Below are positions 49,701 to 59,393 of a stretch of DNA of 64,000 nt, piece by piece; position 1 is the stretch's first letter; the number at the start of each line of letters is the position of its first letter. This DNA comes from Hyalella azteca (taxonomy: Eukaryota > Arthropoda > Malacostraca > Amphipoda > Hyalellidae). The DNA is taken from the NCBI RefSeq assembly GCF_000764305.2, contig NW_025944352.1, forward strand, positions 171,890-235,889, read 5' to 3'. The position numbers and the translations under genes are program-made. Under the pieces are notes generated by a model. It worked only from the letters and a program-made list of their open reading frames with translations. It was not told the origin of the DNA and made no database searches.

Positions 49701-52700
49701 GTAAATTTGACTAATCCTCATGCACAAATTCTGAATCATGAAATGGACAATGGATTTCAGAAATCGCAATCATATGCAGGCAATCTTTAACGTAGTATAT
49801 ATAGCATCTGTTGAAAGATTCATCCTAATGGTTGTTGATATATATACAGAGCTGGGCAGCGCTACTTTGAAATGTAGCGGCGCTACCGCTACCGCTACAT
49901 GCTCTAAATGTAGCGGGCGCTACCGCTACCGCTACACCCACTAGATTGTAGCAAGCGCTACCACTACCGCTACAGTAAAATGTAGCGCCGCTAAATTAGC
50001 CGCTACAATGGCCAAAATTATTGGAAATATCTAAATATTTACTGTTCTGCTATTGGGATTTACTCATAAACATTTAATGATAATAAAACATTTTCAAAAC
50101 ATATCAATGCAACTTTATTGCAATTAACCTAACGGAACTAGTACGGGTTAGATACAGTAAATAAAAGTTACAGTTATAAAGTTGCTGTTGGTCAATCAGC
50201 AAAGACTTAATGACCTTGTCACAGATATGTCTCTTACCAAAGATAATGCCGAACTTTTAGGCTCTAGGTTAAAAGAATGGGGGTTCCTCGAACCAGGCAC
50301 CAAAACTGCAGATTTCTTTCGCAAATCAAGAGGGAAGAAACTCACCGTCGAAAATCAAGAGGGAAAAGGCATTTCAGAAAGAATTACCACAGCAAATAGG
50401 TAAGACTTTTTTAAACTGTCTTGATTACCATTTTCTTATGTTTTAATAACAGAAATACGATGTTTGAAATGTATAATCCAATATTATTTAATCATGTTCA
50501 GTTTACCAAATGTTGCATTTTTAGGAATTTGATCAAAATGATTTTTTGAATATCTCGAAAACTATACGTGCTAGAGTACCTCTGTTAGTAGGTTTGAAAT
50601 CAGCGACCTCGATTCCTTTAGAGAAAGGTATTTTGGTTAGAGTTTTGAATTTTTTTGTTGCACAGTATAATCTACGACAGTTCTAATGGCCTAATAAACA
50701 CTGACAATGATATACCATACTATTTTCACATTATATTCAATTATGACTTTATAAATTTTTTCATCACCTCATAACGACAAAATTTATTCCAAAGACGTAT
50801 CGAAAAATTAATTCCCATAGGTGATAAATATATAACTAATTGTTAGGAAACTATACTACTCACTTCTTTCGAGAAATGAAAGACACAAATACTAATGCCG
50901 CCAATCATTTCGCACGTTTTTCTTAATAAATCAAACAACAATTCAAATTCAAATGAATTTTCACTCAATAAATTCATAACATTTCAAAAATTTAGCTAGA
51001 GCTAATGTACTTTCCACGGCTTTAGTGTGCTTTAATCCTTTCAACTATTCATTCTCCTGAATTTTTTATTTCAAGAGTTCTTATATTTTATCACATTTTG
51101 CAGACATTTCGCCATGCCGGAGACAACGCCACTAACATCAAATGACGCGGAGGAAGATGAGTCAGTATAATTTCTCATGTTATATCTATTATCTTGCGTA
51201 TCTATGCGTGATTTTGGATAAAGCCTGAAAATTCGCGTGGATAAAATTCCACCATTTTATTGTGACTGCTGATGCATATTAAGGTTTAAAATGTGTTCTT
51301 TTTTGGTTTAATTTCAGCGCTCAACGCGGTAACGAAATGGATATCGATGAAGCCATTGTAAGCGGCAACGTGGAGGAAGTGAAAAGACAAGACTGCTAAA
51401 GATTGTAGACTGCTATAGATTGAAGACTGCTAAAAATTGAAGACTGCTAAAGATTGTAGACTGCTATGGATTGAAGACTGTTTATATCAATAAGTCGTGA
51501 CGTGAGTGGCCTTATCTTATCATAGCCGGACCCTGCAATGGACATAAGAAGCAAAGCCGGCCGTTATATAACGCCCAATTCTGAGCTCCAGCTCTTGAAC
51601 TCTTCTCTGCAGCCTGTGAGGTGAGATAGCGACGTCCGTATATCGCAGGAAACTTGTATAGTAAATCAAACAAGTTTCCCGCAGTATAATCACATTAGCT
51701 TCCATGTTGCATGATCATCATGTGTTCACATATGTATTATTTCAATAAGTTTTGTTTAGCGTGTTTTCATTAGATCCCGCGTAGCATAATTATAGTGTGC
51801 CTTTGCGGTATTATAGTGTGCCTTTGCGGTGTGCCTTTGCATAATTATAGTGTGCCTTTGCGGTGTGCCTTTGCATAATTATAGTGTGCCTTTGCGGTGT
51901 GCCTTTGCATAATTATAGTGTGCCTTTGCATAATTATAGTGTGCCTTTGCGGTATAGTGTGCCTTTGCGGTATGCAATACGTAGGTTCCGTGCATCACAA
52001 TTTCTAAATTTTTGCTATATTATTACAATTATTGTGTCCTTACATCATAACTATAGGAGGATTTAACGGTAGTTTATGCGTTATTGAGTATAATTACAGT
52101 AGGTTCTGCCAAACATGCATAACAGACTCCGCATATACACGAAGGGTTGTGAGCGGCTTAAGGATTACAATTGAGGCCGCTACTTTATCCGCCAAGACAT
52201 TCTATCTAGTTTAATTATTTCCTGGTGAATGAAATTATGATTTAGTAATAACAAGAACGATTTGTTCGCTAAGCCTATCACAGTAATTTAAACTTCCTGA
52301 CTGCATGAGAATTTTTTGTTGCGTTAAGCTTGCAGTATTACAACTTTCTATATTTCTAATCGGAATTTCAAGTGGGTTGAATTCTGCATCGTTCAGAATT
52401 TCGACAAAAAGGTCTAGTGAAATATTTTTTACCAATTCCAAAAAGAATCAGTGTTTCAGAGATGACATTTTGTAAGAGAACGATATGCGAAAGTTCCATT
52501 TTTGCGCAGGTTCAAAAAAGTCGCAGAAATTAGAAACGGGCTTACGCAGAATCGAAATAGGCGAAAATCTCCAAGTATGGGCGACATCATGGAGTACTCA
52601 TATTAAAATACTTCTCTATCTCCCAGCATCAATACAAACGTACATCGTTTTCCGCAAGAACTGTAAGAAGGAAAAATTCTCATAGGAAAGTATATTCAAA

Positions 52701-55700
52701 TGAAGTTACTTGCTCAGGCAGTGTCAAAGAAGTTTCTTTTATTTTCATTGAATATGTTCCGGTTATCAGGTTCATAATCATTTCAAAATGTTATAATAAT
52801 CAAATTAATAATCAAATGGAACACTAAATTTCCTATGAAAAGATCAATCAATAAAAGTAGAAGGATGATTGTCAAAAAAAAATTCTGAATGTTAATCAAG
52901 ATGTTCAACTTTTTCTACCTAACTAGTCCTACGATCGTTTGGGTTTCATTCGCTACTGTAAATAGATACTGTATTTATTCGCTGCTGTATAACCCATTTC
53001 ATTATACTTCTATTACTGAATTTTGAACTGATGATCGGGTTAGGCTCCGAAACATCTCAATTTAAATACAGCGAATTCTTCTGGCATATTCTATGCTCCC
53101 AATTCTTGGTTAATCGGTGATTTTAGTTATAAATAAGCCTCAATTATTGTACTCGTACCCGTAGGCATCAGTACCTGAGATTATCATAAAGCATCAATAT
53201 CATTGAGTATTGGGTGATGATAGTATCGTTGAATCTCAGCATCAAGAATTATTAACTGGACAGTCGCGCATTGATATTACGTGCATCAGTAATAAATTAA
53301 ATAATTATTATCGCAAAATGTCAACACCAGAAATTATCATACTTACAGAGTGTCCGCATCATTGTTACTAATAATCATCCTTATTAAGTGCCATTATCAT
53401 CACTGGAGGTATCGTGCTCATAAAGTGCCAAAATTTTTATCAGAAGGTATCAGCCATTATCTGGATGAATAATAAGAAGTAAAATTTCATTAAATAGTGG
53501 AGATTATTTCCAGAGTATCAAATATATCAAATTGTAAGACTAAACTAACATAAACGCTTCCTAGAAGGAACTCACAATAAAATAGGTGAAATAAACTTAA
53601 CCAGTAATTCAAAGCATACTAATAGCAATTTACAATTCATTCCATCTATTCCTAGTGTGCGGATCCAACCATGTGAATCGCGTTTAATTTGTAATAGTGA
53701 CCAGGCTTCACCCTAGATCGTTGGAATGAGGCAACGTAACTGCTTAGGTCTGAAAAATTGATTCAATTTGCTGAAAGATCAAAAACAGATTGATCATGCA
53801 TGACCTCAGCCGAGAGAGAAATTCAGTCGCTTGTGTAAAATGGGCGGTATATAACCCACAACGTCAACATAAGTTTGATGCACTATCAAAGAGAGGAGGC
53901 TGTTCGGTGGTTGAGCACACGTTGCGCCACCCTATAGTGTTAAGTCAACCTACCAGACATCAGTTTAATCTGCAAGCCTTTCTCCATATTTCATCCATTG
54001 AATCATGCACTTGCACGGATCGTTAGTAAGTGCCTCTTCAACCGGCATCATAATTCTTCAGTGGGAAGGCAATGCCATTATTCGCACATCACGTTGGTAG
54101 GCGACGAAACAGACGCTACTTCTATCTCTGATAGATAACAAGACTTATCTCAAGATTGGGTGGAAGTCATAAGCTTGAGCGCACCTTACGACAAGTGGAA
54201 GTATATAATGCATCAGAGTAATTATTTTGTCATGACCCTTGCTCACAGATAATTGCTTACAATAAATGTTTGGAAAACAATATAAGGTAAATATAAATTT
54301 AAGCCAATTTTAGTGAATTTTCTGTCAAAAAAATTATGGGCTTATGTTTGGAATAATAATTTAGCCAGTAATCATAACATTTAAAAAAATCAAGACAGAA
54401 ATATGATTGGTCATACTTCAAACTTTTTTTCATGCTCGATGCTCAATCGATCAACAGACAATAAAATCAATTAAAATTATTAATTAACTAACTAATTCGG
54501 TCGAATTGAATTAAATCATTTCAGGAACTTTGTTTCACAAATGAATTAATTCAAATACATGAAATTGTGGGGAATTTTATATCTTGTTGGAAATTATTTC
54601 CAATAGGACATGATATTTGTCATGATTTGAATGCAACATAAAAGTGAATATATCGCTCTCACTAAAGTTTTATCGCTATCTCATCTTATTGCTTTATCAC
54701 TATGATATGTATTATTATTAGACTAACGGTTAAACCTCTCAATTCTAACCCGAACATTTGAAGTTGAACATTTGCCAGTGATACCAAGAGTTATGTTGAT
54801 AAAGATCTTATGCACTTATTTTTTCCGAAATTGAATTGTTTATTAATCAAAGATATGGTAAACATAATTAAATGTTATTGACATATTGCGTCAGCATTAT
54901 TGCGTCATTATTAATGATCGAATCCGAATCTTAGAATTAATGCGAAGAAAAGATTCTAACTAATTTAATAGTGGGATAAAATTACGAATTTCCGAGAATC
55001 AGGATGCAAGTCTATTTATTTAACTAGTTCGGCAGGAGCGGCTCACTTTCTGTGTGCCTACAGCCAGCGAAGCGGACGCTAAACTTATACTCTCCACTTT
55101 TGATTCGGCAGGAGCGGCTCACTTTCTGTGTGCCTACAGCCAGCGATCCTCAGTGGGACTCGAACTCTGGTACGTAGTAGTATAGGGGAGTAGTTAAGCA
55201 GTGATAATAATGGTTGTCTAGTTGGAAGACTCTGTTCATGTATGTAGTTATATACGGTGACAGTAATAACATTTTGATCATAAGACTAGGTTGTGGAAGT
55301 TGTTACATGGTTATGACATTCTAGTCGTGTGAGTCGGTGGTAGGAGTAGTTATATGGTGGTAATGACATTCTGGCCGTGCAACTCGGTTGTGGAGGTAAG
55401 GTATACGGTGAAAATAATGATTTTCTGGCAAGTATCATGGCGTTGTTCAATATATTATGTAATATTCTTTTAGGTTTTCACGGGTAATACCTGGTCGTTG
55501 ATGTTTCCCTTTTTTTGTGTAATAAATCATTTTAACAGAAATGATATTGATTATATCAATGAATTTGCATACTTCATGATCAAACTCTTGGTTAATTCAG
55601 TTTAGTTCGTCAATGAAGTGTAAACCCCCTCAAATTATATCATAATTCGCAAAAATTCATTTAAAAATAATATAGCTCCGCTGCAAATGAAGCTTAAAAA

Positions 55701-58700
55701 TGTCTTTTGCAAAGGAACAAGAGGTTGTTGCAATAAGGAACTAATTATTATGAATTAAAATAAATTTGATTAAAAGATACCCCATGCACAAATTCTCGTT
55801 CATAAAATTGACAATATATTTCAGGAATCGCAATTAAATGCAGGCAATCTTTAGCATAGTATAGCATCTGTTGAAAGATTCATCCTAACGGTTGTTGATA
55901 TACGAGTATATATATTTATACCAACCAACCAATATTTCGCCGATGTCATCACATTTCCTTGAAAATTTTGAATACACTACAGACCACATATATATAAAAT
56001 CTGTTTAATAATTTCACGCTAACGTTGATGAACTTTCTGAGAATTAAGAGTCGAATTATAATTTAATCCAGATATTCTGCATGAATTTGCTTTAATTGTA
56101 TACCACGCCTAGCTGGCTTTAACTATTTCAGCAAAATTAATTATTTTTCCAGGAACACACATGATATCGAAGACGTTTTCAGCGGGGCTACGTGGGCCCA
56201 GGTGACTGAGGTCTACCCAAGTCTCTGGTCTGAAAACAGCGACGTGCAGCCTGTCATGGAAGACGTGCGAGCCATTGCCGAAAAAGACCCTCACTGCTCT
56301 TCCTGGGGGTCTAGTAAGTCCCAAGCAATACTATAAAAATGAGTAATAGTAAGTCCTATTGCCCCTTATAGGCATGGAGAGTGCATGCAATTGATCTCCT
56401 GTTTTATGCAGTGCATGCAATTGATATCCTGCATGCAAATTATCCTGTTCCTGATTACCCACCGCTGAGTTCGCTTTATCTGTCTGCGGGTTTCGGTTGC
56501 TGGGTCAATTTGGTGTGTAGGTAGGATTCCTTGCATTTTTCTGTCTCTCTCGTTCTTGCATTTCTCTGTCTCTTCGTCTCTTCGAGATGACTACGCTGCT
56601 TCACTTGAGACCTTCGGCTCATTGTGGGTGACAAACGATTTTTTATTTGTGAAACTTTCGATAACTGAGCCCTCCACCTCATTGGTGATGTTCACCTTGA
56701 CTTCCAGTGCGAGATAGCTAAATAACTTAAGCGCTAGTAAACTTGTATCCATTAAACCAACTACCGCTTTTAGCAGACGTCGCTGCTTTGAGAAATTACG
56801 CTTCCTGAATTCCACTTTCGCTCAGGGAAGTTTCGGTCGAAGTGTTTGCAAGACACTTCGTCTTAAATCTGAGTCGCAAATATAGGCATCGTGTATGATT
56901 TTAAAACAGAGATCTAATACTTTTACGCTTCACTCGTGCATTTACTTCACAGCTTCATTCTTATTTGACTTGATAGCTTTGATGTTTATAGCTAAATTTC
57001 TGTTACGATGTTTTATTATGTTGCAGACAACTCATCTTCCGAAGACATCCTCATGGAGGTCGGGACGTCGTCTTGGAACCGTTCAGTTTGCGCCATTTTC
57101 CACATGGAAAAAAAGTCCTCCGTAGTCGTAGGCATGAAAGTATGGATGGTCATCCTTTTTCTAGTTCATCTCTTCATAGAATTATTCTACCTCAGAAAAG
57201 TAAGTTGGATTGTATAAAAAATGGTTTACTTTTTCCCAAAAAATGATTTACTTCTTTATTTTGCTTTGAAAAAATTCCAAAGATTCATTATGGAAAATCA
57301 CATATTCTATTATTTACGTGATACAATAAAATTCAATGTGTAAGTTGCTCGTCTTTTTATTATTATTATTAATACAGTTCATGCAGAAATAATTAATTTA
57401 ATGGATTGATAATGAATTTAGTGCGAAATTATGTATATTTGATAAATAATTTCATTCATTTTTCCTCATAAATAATTTAAATTTTTCTATACCTACCCTA
57501 TTTAATTAATATGCCTAATCCACACAATTATTTTATTTTAATTTCATATTTGACTCTCTAAACTGTACATGTAAGCGCTGGTGTTTCCAAAGTCATGAAA
57601 GATATGAGAGTCTCAGATCACTGGCATTCACTAGCTAGATTACAATGTATATCACATAACACGAAGTACCTATACGCGATTTGAATTTAAATGTACTTTT
57701 ATTGCTCAGAATGTAGCAACAATTGAACGGTCCTTGAAAAATTAAATTACAAACTTTGATGCGAACCTGCTAATGACAGTAAGTAATTGATGACAGTAAT
57801 GACCCCAACAGTCATATTAATCTCGTTTATTAGTAAAAACATTGCGAGTTTGTTCACACACAGACGTCTCAGCCTGTCACTGACGTTCATCGAGTGAGCC
57901 GATATCTGCGGCTCTTTCTGATGCTGGTGCTCGTGCTTTGGTTCAGCAAAGCTGATTTCTGGCTGGGCTGCAGGCAGGTGAGATCTTGGGGGTGTTCCAG
58001 GTCACAATGTAATCTATTCGGTATAATTAAGTAATTGCGCGGAGATCACGATGTGAAGCTACGAAGGGTAAACTCCTTGCATACTAGGTTATGATTGAAT
58101 GCTGCTCTGGTCGAAGATTCAGCTTACTTATCGTGTGTCAAAAATCTGAGGTGTAATTCTAGAGATGAGGAAAGTCCACTAATATCCAATTGGGATTGTG
58201 AAGCCTGTTCCAGAGGCCGAGGAACGAATTAGACCGTCAATGCTACGAAAGTTGGCCTTAGAATCGGTATTCCAAAGGCTAAATCGGTATTCCAAAGGCT
58301 GACACTACCCAGAAATACCAGTGTATCTAAATTCACCCTGACAAGATATGGATCCCTATCGAAATCTTCGCTCTTTCATGACGAAACCTTATGCTAATTT
58401 ACTCTTTAACGTGTAAATATGAGCCATGAATGCAGGTTCTTCAATCTGTCAAGGATGGCTACGGTTTACCAATTAGCCAGAATTGTGTTGACCGAAATAT
58501 GTTAATGAGTTCAATTATTTTTATGGCTCTTTCCATTGCTCAATGTTGAACTGCGTATTCAGATTCTGTACGAGCTCTTCTAAGGTTGAAATGTTATGTA
58601 TCCTGCTTACATCATTTCACTATATATGAAGAACGTGTTAAAATTTCATGTGTAAAAATCATAAGAACAAACAATAAAATATGTTTGAAAATTTGTATGA

Positions 58701-59393
58701 TATAACACCCTATAGCCCTGGTTTAAAATGAATGAAGACGGCTATTTATTTAAGTATTCATATCAACAATCTATATAGGTACTATATATTCAATATCTCT
58801 TCTGTCTTTTTCAGGACTTTATCTGGCAAATGGGAGTGCTGGCTGTATTACAGTCGTCAATTCACGTGGTTTTAACTCTGAACAAAGTGCCTCGATTTTC
58901 CGGCTTTATGCCCGTTGATGCAATGCATTTGTTTCGATTCTCATTAGCACTTGTACCTCTTATTCTTTTCTTGCTCTCCTTTACCGTGGCCTTCCATCTG
59001 CTTTTGACCAAAAACGCATCGTTCAGTTCCGTTCCTGTTTCGTTTGTCAAAACGATCACTTGGATGTTGGGAGACCTTGGTTACGACGACACCTTCCAGG
59101 ACGACCAATCCCCGGTGAACTTCCCAATCATGACTCATATTCTCTTCCTAGTGTTTATTTTATGTATTGGTGGTCTCCTCTTCAATTTTGTGCTCGCCAG
59201 CCCAACAGAAAAGTTATTGGAGCTCAGAAATGAAGATGACTTCAATAGGGCTGTTGCACATTTGCACATTCATTTACTCATTGACGAGTGCGTGCCGCAC
59301 ATGCGTAAACGTAACGCTCAATCCCATGTGAAACACAGTGGAAGCCCACGCCCTCATCTCTATGTCAGTTCTCAAACAAATAAAAACACCTAA
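36776..59393 (+). CDS. Ankyrin-repeat TRPA-type channel gene, candidate fusion (11-exon model)
   Basis: Exons: 36776-37713, 39086-39142, 39305-40868, 41627-41820, 44744-45066, 46368-46674, 47228-47335, 56153-56313, 57027-57199, 57864-57977, 58815-59393. All junction phases agree and the join is open for about 1505 codons. Order of parts: Cys-rich N-terminus, about 13 ankyrin repeats, acidic/polar linker, six membrane helices with a pore segment M-L-G-D-L-G-Y-D-D, and a short cytoplasmic tail. TRPA channels are plasma-membrane cation channels gated by heat, chemicals or mechanical stimuli; the stimulus here is unknown. Caution: the 8.8-kb intron between 47335 and 56153 holds a second gene 5' end and a duplicated piece of intron, so the two halves might be parts of different gene copies. 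Confidence 0.6.
37090..37521 (+). repeat. In-frame 216-bp tandem duplication in exon 1
   Basis: Two units starting AAAGAAACRAAAGTC, each encoding a KSKILYPDCPSA..KPVPHGPDLP.PV segment followed by an acidic LLEDEEPSPE stretch and LLLVNQQRL. Few differences separate them, so the duplication is young. Confidence 0.9.
37714..39085. other. Intron 1 with a copy-specific 665-bp segment
   Basis: It aligns with 50400-51103 except for about 38172-38838, which is missing there. The junctions fall at ..TATAC(A)ACT and CACTCACTTCTTT. Inside that segment one plus-strand frame (about 38345-38835) is open apart from five or so stops and has protein-like composition; it is unidentified. Confidence 0.7.
39086..39142 (+). 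CDS. Fusion gene exon 2 (57 bp; ancestral ATG replaced by AAG)
   Basis: It starts after TTTTGCAG. The A completes the Arg codon split at 37713, and the frame reads H-F-A-K-S-E-T-T-P-L-T-S-K-D-A-E-E-D. It ends at GA|GTCAGT, which joins C-GCT at 39305 to give D-A-Q-R-G-N-E-M-D. In the second copy (51104-51160) the codon at the K position is ATG in the context TCGCCATGCC, a plausible translation start (M-P-E-T-T-P-L-T-S). The donor choice is dictated by frame: the alternative GTGTAA donor would give a stop in exon 3. Confidence 0.7.
   Translation, partial: TFRQVGDYATNIKGRGGR
39305..40868 (+). CDS. Channel exon 3: ankyrin-repeat domain
   Basis: A single exon of 521 codons carrying about twelve ankyrin repeats with the T-P-L-H-x-A-A signature: T-V-L-H-I-A-V, D-T-P-L-H-Y-A-A, T-P-L-H-F-A-A (twice), T-A-L-H-F-A-A, E-T-P-L-H-L-L, E-T-P-L-H-L-A-A, T-A-L-H-Y-A-A and H-P-L-H-L-A-S, with weaker ones between. 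It ends TCA-GGG|GTGAGT in phase 0. ATG at 39324 (M-D-I-D-E-A-I) is an alternative downstream start if the fusion exon is not used. Long N-terminal ankyrin arrays are characteristic of TRPA channels. No inactivating change was seen. Confidence 0.9.
40869..41626. other. Intron 3
   Basis: AT-rich sequence. Minus-strand frames (40965-41451) are low-complexity and hydrophobic, not recognised. Confidence 0.5.
41627..41820 (+). CDS. Channel exon 4: last ankyrin repeat
   Basis: It starts after CCAACAG in phase 0 and ends GAT-AG|GTGAGC in phase 2. It encodes S-E-D-G-T-D-N-T-L-F-S, then G-G-K-Y-P-V-D-H-A-F-K-G-K-H-A-E-L-F-H-F-L-L-C-K, a further ankyrin-like helix pair, then a charged K-M-K-F-N-K-K-H-E-E-L segment. 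Confidence 0.85.
42030..42510 (-). mobile_element. CR1/L2-type LINE 3' end (fragment)
   Basis: On the minus strand: RLRGDLIEVYKYTHGLYKVPD, then TRTNTKGHGYKLKKQHWNTS, NFFSLRVTDMWNSLPDSIVDA and FKNRLDEAMQ. This is the well-known C-terminal tail of CR1/L2/Rex-type LINE proteins. There is a stop after KVPD and a frameshift before FKNRLDEA. It ends in TCTATTCTATTCTATTCT, a short tandem tail typical of these LINEs. Located in intron 4. Confidence 0.8.
42733..42776 (+). repeat. CCTAACCTAA-type (TTAGG-like) patch
   Basis: Imperfect copies of CCTAA, as in ACAACCTAACCTAAAACCTAA. This is the arthropod-type telomeric motif TTAGG on the other strand. Short interstitial copies like this are common, and another occurs at about 17100-17110. 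Confidence 0.6.
42780..44743. other. Remainder of intron 4
   Basis: No recognisable gene. A 123-codon plus-strand frame at 43865-44236 has no recognisable domain and no splice-compatible context. Confidence 0.4.
44744..45066 (+). CDS. Channel exon 5: cytoplasmic linker
   Basis: Acceptor TTTTTCTCATCAG; the A completes Arg (AG|A). It encodes R-P-R-R-E-A-V-S-P-E-T-D, A-V-L-R-A-V-I-E-S-E-W-C-E-V-A-L-D-G, then N-Y-P-E-L-A-C-R-A-M-D-K-H-I and Y-T-P-F-E-F-I-Y-Y-C-I-E. It ends GAA-G|GTTTGT in phase 1. The V..I..S.W.E.AL pattern followed by a 'hyp-P-ELA..hD' segment is the usual region between ankyrins and S1 in TRPA proteins. Confidence 0.85.
45526..45756 (+). mobile_element. Mariner transposase N-terminal remnant
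   Basis: It reads MPPPIDNLADCEVRA, then after frameshifts S-D-G-M-V-R-D-W-V and Y-D-E-R-S-G-T-L-S-V-I-T-D-E. This is the helix-turn-helix start of a mariner-type transposase, followed by the DERSGRPS-like linker. At least two frameshifts and stops; the catalytic domain is missing. Located in intron 5. Confidence 0.7.
46368..46674 (+). CDS. Channel exon 6: pre-S1 linker
   Basis: Acceptor ATTCTTTTCAG; G|AT gives Asp, then G-K-R-V-S-P-F-K. A Ser/Thr/Asn/Arg-rich disordered segment follows (P-N-N-R-P-S-S-T-R-T-R-G-T-N-T), then the conserved pre-S1 motif W-Y-K-D-H-P-L-Q-E-A-V and L-H-H-N-L-T. It ends ACC-AA|GTAAAC in phase 2. W-x-K-x-H-P-L is typical of the segment just before the first membrane helix in TRPA/painless-like channels. 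Confidence 0.85.
47228..47335 (+). CDS. Channel exon 7: S1 helix
   Basis: AA|A gives Lys, then F-W-L-L-N-K-F-S-Y-A-R-W-I-L-Y-P-Y-L-A-L-D and a hydrophobic stretch V-T-A-V-S-V-Y-F-L-Q-L-L-L, the first membrane helix. It ends CTC-TG|GTATGT in phase 2, which would give Trp with the G at 56153. Confidence 0.85.
47336..48592. other. Start of intron 7, related to 55165-55922
   Basis: The sequence beginning GGGGAGTAGTTAAGCAGTGA (47352) is repeated at about 55180. Parts at about 48200-48590 and 49636-49850 also have counterparts there in the same order. No gene was seen. Confidence 0.7.
48593..49634. mobile_element. TTAA-flanked DNA transposon (piggyBac-like), 1042 bp
   Basis: The ends are GGGGGCATTTTGGTC and, reverse-complemented, GGGGAGCATTTCGGTC, each directly preceded by TTAA (48589-48592 and 49635-49638). 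The duplicated intron at about 55700 carries a single TTAA at the matching place and no insertion, an empty site. No transposase frame was seen, so it is non-autonomous. TTAA targets with short inverted ends are characteristic of piggyBac. Confidence 0.85.
49852..50010 (+). mobile_element. GTAGCGG-rich hAT-like end, second copy
   Basis: The left edge CAGAGCTGGGCAGCGCTAC is followed by alternating GTAGCGG and CCGCTAC blocks as at 18205-18365. It sits exactly where the first intron copy ends and the second gene 5' end begins. Confidence 0.55.
50176..50399 (+). pseudogene. Second copy of fusion exon 1 (3' part only)
   Basis: It starts AAGTTGCTGTTGGTCAATCA and matches 37493-37713 almost base for base, including the Lys-rich tail and donor AG|GTAAGA. 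The Cys-rich N-terminus is absent. This shows that the junction between the transposon-like family and the channel 5' end existed before this duplication. Confidence 0.8.
51104..51160 (+). pseudogene. Second copy of exon 2, with intact ATG
   Basis: It matches 39086-39142; ATG at 51114 reads M-P-E-T-T-P-L-T-S-N-D-A-E-E-D. It could be the original translation start of the channel gene. The frame continues into the partial exon 51318-51388 before breaking. Confidence 0.75.
51318..51388 (+). pseudogene. Second copy of exon 3, truncated after 71 bp
   Basis: It is identical to 39305-39375 and then runs directly into the GAAGACTGCTAAA minisatellite; translation stops within a few codons. The shared string TGAAAAGA is present in exon 3 (39367-39374) and at the left edge of the minisatellite at 29686-29693, so the join looks like a microhomology junction. 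Confidence 0.85.
51389..55028. repeat. Segmental duplication block, copy B
   Basis: It corresponds to 29694-33438. Differences include a longer ATTATAGTGTGCCTTTGCG array (51787-51970), loss of the piece matching about 29820-29965 and many small indels. Its position after the gene 5' end reverses the order seen at 29.7-39.4 kb. Confidence 0.85.
55029..55146 (+). repeat. Short direct repeat pair
   Basis: GGCAGGAGCGGCTCACTTTC...CAGCCAGCGA (about 43 bp) occurs twice, about 74 bp apart, exactly between block B and the second intron copy. It may mark a repair junction. Confidence 0.8.
55165..56152. other. Second copy of intron 7 leading to exon 8
   Basis: It matches pieces of 47336-49850 in order, with an empty TTAA site near 55700. 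From about 55922 it also matches the sequence upstream of 19346. Confidence 0.75.
56153..56313 (+). CDS. Channel exon 8: S1-S2 loop
   Basis: Acceptor TTTTTCCAG. TG|G would give Trp, then N-T-H-D-I-E-D-V-F-S-G-A-T-W-A-Q-V-T-E and L-W-S-E-N-S-D-V-Q, ending C-S-S-W-G-S in phase 1. No defects. The counterpart at 19346 differs at several residues, mostly conservative. Confidence 0.8.
56314..57026. other. Intron 8
   Basis: It contains a small direct repeat (GTGCATGCAATTGAT, about 56383-56415), but not the minisatellite of copy 1. Minus-strand frames (56476-56815) are not recognised. Confidence 0.5.
57027..57199 (+). CDS. Channel exon 9: S2 helix
   Basis: Starts after TTGCAG, encodes N-S-S-S-E-D-I-L-M-E-V-G-T, F-H-M-E-K-K-S-S-V and the hydrophobic V-W-M-V-I-L-F-L-V-H-L-F-I-E-L-F-Y, ending AGA-AAA|GTAAG in phase 0. 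Confidence 0.85.
57864..57977 (+). CDS. Channel exon 10: S3 helix
   Basis: 114 bp, phase 0 at both ends. It encodes T-S-Q-P-V-T-D-V-H-R-V-S-R, hydrophobic L-R-L-F-L-M-L-V-L-V-L-W-F and S-K-A-D-F-W-L-G-C-R-Q. Donor CAG|GTGAG. Confidence 0.85.
58815..59393 (+). CDS. Channel exon 11: S4-pore-S6 and C-terminus
   Basis: It starts GAC-TTT-ATC-TGG after TTTTTCAG and ends TAA. S4 is around W-Q-M-G-V-L-A-V-L-Q-S; S5 F-R-F-S-L-A-L-V-P-L-I-L-F-L-L-S-F-T-V; pore segment T-W-M-L-G-D-L-G-Y-D-D; S6 I-L-F-L-V-F-I-L-C-I-G-G-L-L-F-N-F-V. A tail of about 70 residues follows, His- and Arg-containing, ending S-S-Q-T-N-K-N-T. The pore motif G-D-L-G-Y-D-D resembles the G-E-L-x-Y-x-D of TRPA channels, with Asp replacing Glu at the selectivity position. 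All helices are full length, in contrast to the copy at 26056. Confidence 0.9.
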   Translation, partial: DFIWQMGVLAVLQSSIHVVLTLNKVPRFSGFMPVDAMHLFRFSLALVPLILFLLSFTVAFHLLLTKNASFSSVPVSFVKTITWMLGDLGYDDTFQDDQSPVNFPIMTHILFLVFILCIGGLLFNFVLASPTEKLLELRNEDDFNRAVAHLHIHLLIDECVPHMRKRNAQSHVKHSGSPRPHLYVSSQTNKNT

